Assembly (NCBI GenBank): GCA_002478045.1 | Contig: DLLT01000036.1 | Span: 3,013-29,579 of the forward strand | Direction of reading: 5' to 3' | Origin: Porphyromonadaceae bacterium UBA7555 | GTDB lineage: Bacteria; Bacteroidota; Bacteroidia; Bacteroidales; Muribaculaceae | Length of the DNA stretch: 26,567 nt | Notes under the pieces: generated by a model | Databases searched by the model: none | Told to the model about the DNA's origin: nothing | Seen by the model: the letters and a program-made list of their open reading frames with translations, nothing else | Part shown: piece after piece, positions 8,165-15,120 of the stretch | Numbering within the stretch: position 1 is the stretch's first letter | Layout: each line of letters begins with the position of its first letter | Translations under genes and position numbers: made by a program

Positions 8165-8840
8165 TCTAAAAATCAGGAACACAAATGAATATAAGGATTC
8201 CAATGGGAATGTCATAATCTCCGCTAAATATAATGATATTGATGGCTACGATGCTGATGGTTGGTCTTATGAAGAAGATGGATGGACTTTGAACGTCTCA
8301 AATGGGGTTGTCTGTGTTTGTTTGTTGGAGTACGGAGAGAATTCACAGATCAATGAAAACGGAGTAAAGCATTATGGCTATGTAGATTTAAATGGTAATG
8401 ACACTTTTTCAGAAGCGCTGAAAGAAAGGTGTAGGAAATCCGAACAGGTAGCCTTGGAGAATACTCGTCGCTATAACGAGGAACAGGAAAACCTCTCCAA
8501 CGACTCTTATCCAAGTCAATCTTCAAGCAGTACGTATTCAGATGATAACAGTTATTCAGGTAGGGGCTATAGATTCTCCTCGGCTCAAGATGTAATTGGA
8601 TGGCTTGCTGATAAGTCTTTTTACAATGATGATATAGGCATAAGGGTAAGAATACGTCCCAATGGTATATGGTTTAATGACATGTGTGCCACCGGTGCAC
8701 CCATTGTGGAAAGGTGGGAGTCGTGGAAGGCGTTGATACGTGCATATTCTATAGCAACAGGAGCTTGGTTTAGTATCCTTGTTGACCCTATCAATGGTAG
8801 TATTACAGATGAAGCATACGATGTTTACAGGTTGAGATGA
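8139..8840 (+). pseudogene. WG-repeat-like protein fragment lacking an ATG start
   Basis: This frame is open from 8139 to the TGA at 8838-8840 (233 codons) but contains no ATG before coding-looking sequence begins. The first possible initiator is a TTG at 8289. Upstream of that TTG the frame still reads like protein: 'EYKDSNGNVIISAKYNDIDG' (nt 8187-8246) and later 'KHYGYVDLNGND' are in the style of WG/KWG repeats. A low-complexity Ser/Tyr/Asn linker follows, then a C-terminal domain of about 90 residues beginning 'FSSAQDVIGWLADKSFYNDD'. The frame overlaps the end of the zinc-ribbon gene in the +1 frame. It is therefore either the 3' remnant of a gene that lost its start or the second half of a frameshifted fusion. 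A functional protein from the TTG (183 residues) cannot be excluded. Confidence 0.6.
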
Positions 8841-8908
8841 TGTTCTCCCCTTAGGCAAAAATGAATAGTGCGATAGGCTCTGTTACCCCGAAGCACGCCA
8901 TAATACAA

Positions 8909-8942
8909 AGAGCCGAGATGCTCGATAAGCAATCTCGGCTCT
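8909..8942. terminator. Intrinsic terminator, possibly bidirectional
   Basis: agagccgagat (8909-8919) pairs perfectly with atctcggctct (8932-8942) around a 12-nt loop. T-rich sequence follows on the plus strand (ctgtttatta). On the minus strand the stem is followed by TTGTATTAT. It lies 68 nt after the WG fragment and 113 nt past the stop of the convergent PorT-like gene. The rest of 8841-9055 shows nothing else. Confidence 0.75.
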
Positions 8943-9055
8943 CTGTTTATTATGTCGTGTTTATCTTGAACTTGTGTGTTAATGCTCGTAAACTATTCTT
9001 CACGCAAAAGGCTTGTGCCAAAATCAAATATACCCTTTTGCTTTCTGGCGCTTTG

Positions 9056-9751
9056 TCAGCGGAGGCGGAAGTTGTAGCCGAGGGTGACTTGGATGGCCGA
9101 GGCGCGGGAGGCGCTGAAGTAGTCGGCTTTGGTGGAGGGGAAGATGTTGCCCAGGCCGAAGTAGTAGCGGGCTTCGAGCACCAGCGAGTGGCGCGGCCGG
9201 AGGTAGAACTCTACGCCGACGCCGGCGGTGATGCCGTAGTCAAAGCGGTTCTTGATGTCCATTGTCATCTGTCGGGTGACTCGTGTGGCCGGAATTTCGG
9301 CGGCTGTGGGGTCGGAGTAGTCGAAGTTGGCGCTTTTGTCTTCCGAGAGCATATACGAAATCTCGGGGCCGAGGTTGACAAAGCCTTTGAAGCGTCGCGA
9401 GCCGAAGTAGATATGCGTCATTATCGGCAACGAGATGTATGTCAGGTTGCGCTTGTAGGACAGCTCCGGGTTGTCCTTGAAGTTTTCCTGCCATCCGCGT
9501 TGTGTGATGTTGAGCTCGCCGATAAGTCCGAAGATTTTTTCCTCGGCATATCGGAATGTGACGCCGCCGGTAAATCCGTTGTGCATCTTCTGATCTATGG
9601 ACGGCGAGAATGATTGGCGGGACATGGATAGTCCGCCGTGTACGCCCACCCACAGATGTTCGCGGTAGTGCTTCTGGGCCTGAGAGGGCAGGGCGGCGGC
9701 GAGGAGTATCACCATGGCGATGACCGACCGGAGTATGCGTGCGCGGCTCAT
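9056..9751 (-). CDS. PorT-like outer-membrane beta-barrel protein
   Basis: 231 residues. A signal peptide ends near SQA-Q (residue 26). The rest is a run of amphipathic strands with aromatic residues: 'WVGVHGGLSMSR', 'GFTGGVTFRY', 'IGELNITQRGW', 'NLTYISLPIMTHIYFG', and a final strand ending in 'LGYNFRLR'. This is the common Bacteroidetes PorT / outer-membrane-beta-barrel family of about 200-230 residues. PorT itself is linked to type IX secretion in Porphyromonas, but many relatives in this broad family have no known role, so I give no gene symbol. The start overlaps the stop of the LysM gene (ATGA at 9751-9748), so the two are translationally coupled and probably work in the same envelope process. 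Confidence 0.85.
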   Translation of the reverse strand: MSRARILRSVIAMVILLAAALPSQAQKHYREHLWVGVHGGLSMSRQSFSPSIDQKMHNGFTGGVTFRYAEEKIFGLIGELNITQRGWQENFKDNPELSYKRNLTYISLPIMTHIYFGSRRFKGFVNLGPEISYMLSEDKSANFDYSDPTAAEIPATRVTRQMTMDIKNRFDYGITAGVGVEFYLRPRHSLVLEARYYFGLGNIFPSTKADYFSASRASAIQVTLGYNFRLR

Positions 9752-11625
9752 AGGATGGTGACCGAAGGTGAGGCGGCTCCGGCGATGTAACGGATGATGT
9801 ACAGGGCATCGTTGATCGAGCCTTTGATGCCGGGCGTGTGTACGAGGTTGTATGAGGACTGTATGCCGTGGTACGGGCGGTCAAGTACGGCATTGCCTTC
9901 GTGCAGCGCGGTGAGTATGTACATCATTGAGTCGTATCCCAGCAGCGCTTGTACGGGAATGCCGTCGGCGGGTGCTTTGTCGTACCAGCGGCGGAATTCG
10001 GCGATGAGATGCTTGGTCGCGTCTGCATCTTTGTCGAGGTAGAAGCGAGAGTAGTACAATGCGCCTATTTGGGCGAGTTTGTCCTGCGCTTCGCCGCGGA
10101 AGCTGATCCATTCGGGGTATCCGAAGGTGGTCAGCGTATTGCCTTCGGCGGCCAGGTCTTCGGCAAAGGCGCCCAGTCCGGAGGCTATTTTGTTGTATTC
10201 GGCCAGGTGTCCGGACATTGTAATGACGAAATACGAAGATGATGTCGGCAGCTTGTCTTCGAGGGTGGTTTTGTGGAGGTTGCCATCGAAGTCCAGAGTG
10301 ATGTATTGGATGCCTTCGCGGTCGAGGCGCTCTTTGAGCCGGGTCACAAAGTTGAGTTTGTCTTTTCGGCTGCTTTCGTTGTTGAGTATCACCGGCGTGG
10401 GAGCATCGGGCGAGGTCAGTATTTCGGCTACGTAGTCTATGGCCTTTGCGTACATACGTTCCTGACCGATGTAGGTCTGCATCATGCCCGGAGTGGTGAT
10501 ATATGTCGAGTCCTTGACTATGAAGCTGTTGAAAGCCGGGATGCCGTGTGCGCCCGTGTATAGGGCAATCTGTTCGACCTTGGTTTCATCATCGGGGGTG
10601 ATGACTATGTCTATGTTGTGCAGCGAGGTCAGATTTTTGTAGAAATTGCCGTCGGTGGTGTCGTACACTTTCAGGTCGATGCTGTCGGGGTATACTTCGC
10701 CGAAGTCCTTGACAGCCAGCAGCGTGCCGCGGTAGAAGTCGGTGGCGAGCGTGGACTGACGGGTAGCCTTCCCGGAGGCGCACAGCGGCAGCATCAGCGC
10801 TACATGGTGGCGGCGTACAGTGGCGTTGTCGCTTGTGGCGGCATCGGTAGCGGCTTCGTGGTCTACGCGGATTATTTCGCCCCTTACGGGTGTCAGCTGT
10901 AGCGGCGGCTCTTCGAGTGGTTGAATCTTCTCGCCGGAAGTTGATTTCCCGGCCGGGGTTGATTTGTCTGCCGGGGCCGATTGGGCAGCCTCGGAAGTGA
11001 CTATCGGGCGAGTGGTTGTGGAGGCGGATGTCGCGGGCTTGGACGCTACCGGATGTGCCGCTGTGGGCTTGGTGGTGTCCGTATCTGAGCCCGCGGCATT
11101 GTCGGCGGTGTCTATAGGCTTTGAGGCTGCAACTTGTGCTGCCGAAGTCATAGGCACTTTGAGCGTCTGGCCGGCGCGCAGGCCTTTTTCGGCCTCGGGG
11201 TTCAGGCGGATGATTTCGCTGACCGGCACGTTGTAGCGGTGGCTGACGCCGTAAAGGGTCTCGTCCTTGGAGACGGTATGCAAAATCACTTTGGAGGCGG
11301 AGGCTGATGTCGAGGCTGTCTCGGTGACGGCCTTACTGCCGAATTCAGCAACGGGGAAGTAGAGCGTCTGGCCGGCGCGCAGTCCGTCCTCCACCGAGCG
11401 ATTGGTCTTGACCAATTGGTCGTGCGTGATGCCGAGGGTGTGCGTCAGTGAGTAGACTGTTTCGCCCTTACGCACTACGTAGTAGTACATTTGTCGTCCG
11501 TTGACCGACTTGACCGGGAGGTCCGTGATGGCTGCCGCTGCGCTCATAGCCGTGAAGGCTATGGCGACGGTAGCGGCAATCAAATGCCTTGAGACGGCAT
11601 TGTGTCGTCTGAATGTTGTTTTCAT
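9748..11625 (-). CDS. Two-LysM protein with periplasmic-binding-protein-like domain
   Basis: 625 residues. A signal peptide (about 1-32) is followed by LysM 1 (47-92, 'VVRKGETVYSLTHTLGIT') and LysM 2 (113-158, 'TVSKDETLYGVSHRYNVP'), both ending in the usual 'LRAGQTL' segment. LysM modules bind peptidoglycan or other N-acetylglucosamine polymers. A low-complexity Ala/Thr/Ser/Pro linker (159-270) leads to a domain of about 340 residues starting 'HHVALMLPLCASGKA'. Its alternating strands and helices resemble type I periplasmic binding proteins, the fold also used by branched-chain amino-acid receptors and by LpoA. No transporter genes are adjacent, so a structural or regulatory envelope role is more likely than nutrient uptake. 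The gene is coupled to the PorT-like gene and lies 69 nt downstream of the DPP III stop. Confidence 0.85.
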   Translation of the reverse strand: MKTTFRRHNAVSRHLIAATVAIAFTAMSAAAAITDLPVKSVNGRQMYYYVVRKGETVYSLTHTLGITHDQLVKTNRSVEDGLRAGQTLYFPVAEFGSKAVTETASTSASASKVILHTVSKDETLYGVSHRYNVPVSEIIRLNPEAEKGLRAGQTLKVPMTSAAQVAASKPIDTADNAAGSDTDTTKPTAAHPVASKPATSASTTTRPIVTSEAAQSAPADKSTPAGKSTSGEKIQPLEEPPLQLTPVRGEIIRVDHEAATDAATSDNATVRRHHVALMLPLCASGKATRQSTLATDFYRGTLLAVKDFGEVYPDSIDLKVYDTTDGNFYKNLTSLHNIDIVITPDDETKVEQIALYTGAHGIPAFNSFIVKDSTYITTPGMMQTYIGQERMYAKAIDYVAEILTSPDAPTPVILNNESSRKDKLNFVTRLKERLDREGIQYITLDFDGNLHKTTLEDKLPTSSSYFVITMSGHLAEYNKIASGLGAFAEDLAAEGNTLTTFGYPEWISFRGEAQDKLAQIGALYYSRFYLDKDADATKHLIAEFRRWYDKAPADGIPVQALLGYDSMMYILTALHEGNAVLDRPYHGIQSSYNLVHTPGIKGSINDALYIIRYIAGAASPSVTIL

Positions 11626-11663
11626 TCGGCTTTTTAGAGGATGAGTGTGAAATGTTTACTTGT

Positions 11664-11696
11664 AGGACCTTAAAGAGTATTTGCCTATAAGGTCTT
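11664..11696. terminator. Hairpin overlapping the DPP III stop codon
   Basis: gacctta (11666-11672) pairs with taaggtc (11688-11694). The stem extends by a G-U and an A-T pair to 11664-11696. It overlaps the stop codon of the DPP III gene (11695-11697) and precedes the LysM gene on the minus strand. There is no U-run, so it may slow transcription or stabilise an mRNA end rather than terminate fully. Confidence 0.35.
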
Positions 11697-13740
11697 ATTT
11701 CTGAGGACACAGGGGTGCATGTTCGCGGCCGTAGCGCAGCATTTGGTCGACGTAACCTTCCCCGTAAGTGATGGTGACATCGGTGATATTGCCGTTGTCA
11801 TCGCGTACAAGGGTGTACTCGGGGTTGACAAATCCCTTGTAAGGAGCGATGTTGAGTGTGGCGTAGCGTGCCAGAACTTCTTTGTGGAGTTTGCGGTCTA
11901 CTTTGACGGCGTATTCTTCGACAAGGTTGCGTCCGGCTTCGTAGTCGCCTTCACTCTTGATGCGCTGGATCTCGGCCAGGAGTTTGCCGAAGAGGTTGCG
12001 CAGGGCTGTGTAGTCGTTGATTTTAACGAAGGTTTTGCCGTGGCGTTTGACCAGTTCGACGACTTTGTCCTTGGCCCCGTGGCGCAGGGCCCAGGCGGCG
12101 ATGAGCTGGCGGTTGCGCATGTGTGCTTCTTCGATGTCTTTGCCGGGCTCGATACGCATCAGCTGGGTCATCAGACCATTGAGCATATATTTGTAGTACT
12201 CGGCCTTGTAGGCGTCGGGGTTGTCGAGCAGTCCCAGTTCGACCAGTTTGGGGTCGGCCAGGTAGTAGAGAGCGAAGAGGTCGGCGCGAGCTTCCTCGAG
12301 AGTGGAGCCGTGAGCCTTGAGTGCATCGGGGTCGACGCCGGGCAGCAGGCGTCCCGAGCCGTGACCGAGACATTCGTGCAGGTCGGTGTGGAGGTTGTCG
12401 GTGATGAAGAGGTAGCGGTCCATAAGGTCGCGGGTGTATTCGTCAATGACGAATTCTTCGTTGAAACCGTTGCCGTGGCTGGCTTCGTCATAGGCTTGGG
12501 TGATGTTTTCGATGGTCACGGATTTGCTGCCGTGTGCGGCGCGTATCCAGTTGGCGTTGGGCAGATTGATGCCTATGGGAGTGGCGGGGTAGGCATCGCC
12601 GGCGAGTATGGCGGCGGTGATGACCTTGGCCGAAACGCCGCGCACTTTGTCCTTACGGAAGCGCGGGTCTACGGGCGAGTGGTCTTCGAACCACTGGGCG
12701 TTGTCGCTGATGATGTGTGTGCGTTCGCTGGCGGTCTCGTTCTTGAAATTGACGATGGATTCCCACGAGCCTTTCATGCCCAGGGGGTCGCCGTAGCTTT
12801 CGATAAATCCGTTGATGAAGTCCACTCTGGAGGCGGTGTCTTCGGTCCACATTATCGAGTATTCGTCGAAGGTGCGGAGGTTGCCGGTGGTATAGTATTC
12901 GACGAGCTTGGCAATGACGGCGCGTTGGGCGTCATTTTCGGCGTATTGGGCTGCTTTGGTGAGGTTGGTCACGATGCGCAGGATGGCGTCGGAGTACAGT
13001 CCGCCGATGCGGTATGTTTCTTCGGTGAGTTTACCATCCTTGCCTTTTACGAGGCGGCTGTTGAGGCCGTAGGATATGGGCGTGCTGTCGGTAGTGTCCT
13101 TGAGTGCGGCGTAATAAGCCTCAACTTCGGGCTGGGTGACGCCTTCGCCGTAGAAGTTGCAGGCCGAGGTCTGTATCAGGTCGGCGCCTTCGGCTTGGTT
13201 GACGCGCTTGGCCAGGTATGTCGGGTCAAAGATTACGCGTTCGAGGTAGGCTTTCTTGGCTGTTTCGCCGGGGTAGGCGGCGCTGTATTGTTTCTCGAAG
13301 AAGGCTTTTGAGAATTCGGGGACGAATTTGTCCATAGAGTAGTGGTGGTGTATTCCGTTGCCGAACCATACCTGTTTGAGGTATTTCTCGAAGGCGAGGA
13401 AGTCCTTGTCTTTGCGGTCGCCGGTGTAAGATGTGTAGATTTTTTCGAGAACGGGGCGCAGTACCAGGTTGGCTTTGCAGTTCTGATCCCAGAGGATGTC
13501 GCGTCCGTCGAGGGCTGCCTGTACCAGGTAGTACACGAGCAGTTTTTGGTTGAGTGTCAGTTTTTCGAAATCGGGTACTTTGTAGCGCAGTACTTCGATG
13601 TCTGCAAAACGGTCGGCGACGTATTCGAAGGGCTTTTGATCCTGAGTCGTAGTGTTGTTTTTTGCCATAGTAGTGTTGGCGGTCATGCCGGCGATGGCCG
13701 ATATAGCCAATGCTGCGGCGGTGAGACGTAGTGTTGCCAT
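11695..13740 (-). CDS. Dipeptidyl peptidase III (family M49), with export signal
   Basis: 681 residues, near the Bacteroides DPP III length. The zinc motif HECLGH is at 455-460 and the third-ligand helix 'LEEARAD' at 481-487, both diagnostic of M49. The same HECLGH hexapeptide is known from Bacteroides thetaiotaomicron DPP III. The enzyme releases dipeptides from the N-terminus of short peptides (EC 3.4.14.4). The first 26 residues (MATLRLTAAALAISAIAGMT onward, ending near TMA-K) look like a signal peptide, so it should be exported, unlike the cytosolic eukaryotic enzymes. It lies between the rRNA methyltransferase gene (131 nt) and the LysM gene. I see no TAnnTTTG promoter upstream; its leader contains an 18-bp tandem repeat. 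Confidence 0.93.
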   Translation of the reverse strand: MATLRLTAAALAISAIAGMTANTTMAKNNTTTQDQKPFEYVADRFADIEVLRYKVPDFEKLTLNQKLLVYYLVQAALDGRDILWDQNCKANLVLRPVLEKIYTSYTGDRKDKDFLAFEKYLKQVWFGNGIHHHYSMDKFVPEFSKAFFEKQYSAAYPGETAKKAYLERVIFDPTYLAKRVNQAEGADLIQTSACNFYGEGVTQPEVEAYYAALKDTTDSTPISYGLNSRLVKGKDGKLTEETYRIGGLYSDAILRIVTNLTKAAQYAENDAQRAVIAKLVEYYTTGNLRTFDEYSIMWTEDTASRVDFINGFIESYGDPLGMKGSWESIVNFKNETASERTHIISDNAQWFEDHSPVDPRFRKDKVRGVSAKVITAAILAGDAYPATPIGINLPNANWIRAAHGSKSVTIENITQAYDEASHGNGFNEEFVIDEYTRDLMDRYLFITDNLHTDLHECLGHGSGRLLPGVDPDALKAHGSTLEEARADLFALYYLADPKLVELGLLDNPDAYKAEYYKYMLNGLMTQLMRIEPGKDIEEAHMRNRQLIAAWALRHGAKDKVVELVKRHGKTFVKINDYTALRNLFGKLLAEIQRIKSEGDYEAGRNLVEEYAVKVDRKLHKEVLARYATLNIAPYKGFVNPEYTLVRDDNGNITDVTITYGEGYVDQMLRYGREHAPLCPQK

Positions 13741-13743
13741 TGT

Positions 13744-13781
13744 TTTATGTGCTATGATGTTTATTTATGTGCAATGATGTT
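13744..13781. repeat. Two tandem 18-bp repeats in the DPP III leader
   Basis: tttatgtgctatgatgtt (13744-13761) and tttatgtgcaatgatgtt (13764-13781) differ at one base and have a 20-bp period. They lie just upstream of the DPP III start codon on the minus strand. They could be a regulator's twin sites, an RNA element or a simple duplication. Confidence 0.6.
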
Positions 13782-13871
13782 ATTTCTTTTTTTGTTTCTA
13801 TGATTTTTCGCGTCGTTCGGGGCTGTGTCTCGGGCCATGAGGGGGCCTCGGGGGCATCCGAAGTAACGTGC

Positions 13872-15071
13872 TTATTCGATATATAGTACCAGACCTTTGA
13901 GGTATTCGCCTTCGGGGTGGTAGATGTTGACGGGGTGGTCGGCCGGCTGGGTCAACTGGTGCAGTATGCGCACGCGGCGACGGCACTGAGCGGCGGCCGA
14001 GAATACGGCCAGACGGAATTGTTCGCGCGATACGGCCTGCGAGCACGAGAATGTGAACAATATGCCGCCGGGGGCGATTTTTTCGATGGCGCGTGCGTTG
14101 AGACGACGGTAGCCTTGGAGGGCGTTGCGTACGGCGCTGTGGTGCTTGGCAAAGGCCGGAGGGTCGAGGATGATGAGGTCGTAGGCGCTGCCGTCCATGT
14201 TTTGCAGGAACTTGAAGGCATCTGTGGCCTCGCTGCGGTGACGGCCCGCTGCGGTGGCATCGCCGCCTTGATTGAGGGCGACGTTGGCGTCGGTGAGGCT
14301 TATGGCCTTGGCCGAGGAGTCTACAGAGGTAACGGAGGCGGCGCCGCCGGCAAGTGCGTACACCGAGAATCCACCGGTGTAGCAGAACATATTGAGCACG
14401 CGCCGGCCGGTTGCATATTTGCCCAGCAGTGCGCGGTTGTCGCGCTGGTCGACAAAGAATCCGGTTTTTTGGCCGCGAAGCCAGTCGACGTGAAATTTGA
14501 GCGAATTTTCGATGGCCACATCCGTGTCGGCGTGCCCTATGAGGTAGTCGTTGACCGGGTCGAGGCGTGCCTTGTAGGGCAGGGTGGTTTCGCTCTTATA
14601 GTATATATTGTGTATGCCGGCATCGGGCATCTCGGTCAGGACCTTGGCTATAGTGTGTCGTGCGTAGTGCATACCGGGCGAATGGGCCTGTACCACGGCC
14701 GTGTCGCCATAGACATCGACCACGAGACCGGGCAGGAAGTCGCCCTCGCCATGTACCAGACGGAAGGCGTTGTTGTCATCGCGGCGCAGGCCCAGGGCTT
14801 GGCGCATACGCAGGGCATCGGCCAGGCGTCCGCGGTAGTATTCTTCGTCTATGGTCGTGGCGGCATCGAAGGACAGCATGCGCACGGCTATACTGCCTAT
14901 CTGATAGTGCCCTACGCCCATAGGGGTGCCGTCGGCAGCGATGACACTTACGACATCGCCCTCCTCGAGACCGTCGGGCAGCGCGGCGATAGCTCCGGAG
15001 AACACCCAGGGGTGGAAGCGCCCGAGTGATTCTTCTTTGCCTCGGCGCAGTTTTATTACGGGGTAGCTCAT
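13872..15071 (-). CDS. rlmI: RlmI-type 23S rRNA cytosine methyltransferase
   Basis: 399 residues, matching the family (about 395). An N-terminal PUA domain (about 1-75, with 'GRFHPWVFSGAI') is followed by a central 'LVHGEGDFLPGLVVD' segment. The Rossmann methyltransferase has motif I 'NMFCYTGGFSVYA' (227-239), DPPAF (303-307) and FSCS (341-344), whose Cys343 is the expected catalytic residue. Family members (COG1092) methylate C5 of a cytosine in 23S rRNA with S-adenosylmethionine; E. coli RlmI acts at C1962. The substrate in this organism is inferred. The gene lies 49 nt downstream of rseP and is probably in the same transcript as dxr and rseP. The DPP III gene follows after 131 nt. Confidence 0.9.
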   Translation of the reverse strand: MSYPVIKLRRGKEESLGRFHPWVFSGAIAALPDGLEEGDVVSVIAADGTPMGVGHYQIGSIAVRMLSFDAATTIDEEYYRGRLADALRMRQALGLRRDDNNAFRLVHGEGDFLPGLVVDVYGDTAVVQAHSPGMHYARHTIAKVLTEMPDAGIHNIYYKSETTLPYKARLDPVNDYLIGHADTDVAIENSLKFHVDWLRGQKTGFFVDQRDNRALLGKYATGRRVLNMFCYTGGFSVYALAGGAASVTSVDSSAKAISLTDANVALNQGGDATAAGRHRSEATDAFKFLQNMDGSAYDLIILDPPAFAKHHSAVRNALQGYRRLNARAIEKIAPGGILFTFSCSQAVSREQFRLAVFSAAAQCRRRVRILHQLTQPADHPVNIYHPEGEYLKGLVLYIE

Positions 15072-15120
15072 GTGTCTTTGTGAATGATAGGGGTTATGTC
15101 ACGCTCTGTAGCGAGTCATC

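Noticed and set aside
8861..9613. A 250-residue plus-strand frame opposite the PorT-like gene
   Set aside because: It runs through the terminator at 8909-8942 and across the antisense of a clear barrel protein; no domain seen.
11719..13311. A 530-residue open frame on the plus strand opposite DPP III
   Set aside because: It is the mirror of a conserved M49 gene. Its translation is rich in Val, Gly and Phe without motifs, a usual result of GC-biased codons read on the other strand.
13917..15029. A 370-residue plus-strand frame opposite the rRNA methyltransferase
   Set aside because: The minus-strand product has all the methyltransferase motifs; the plus-strand translation has no signal or recognisable domain.
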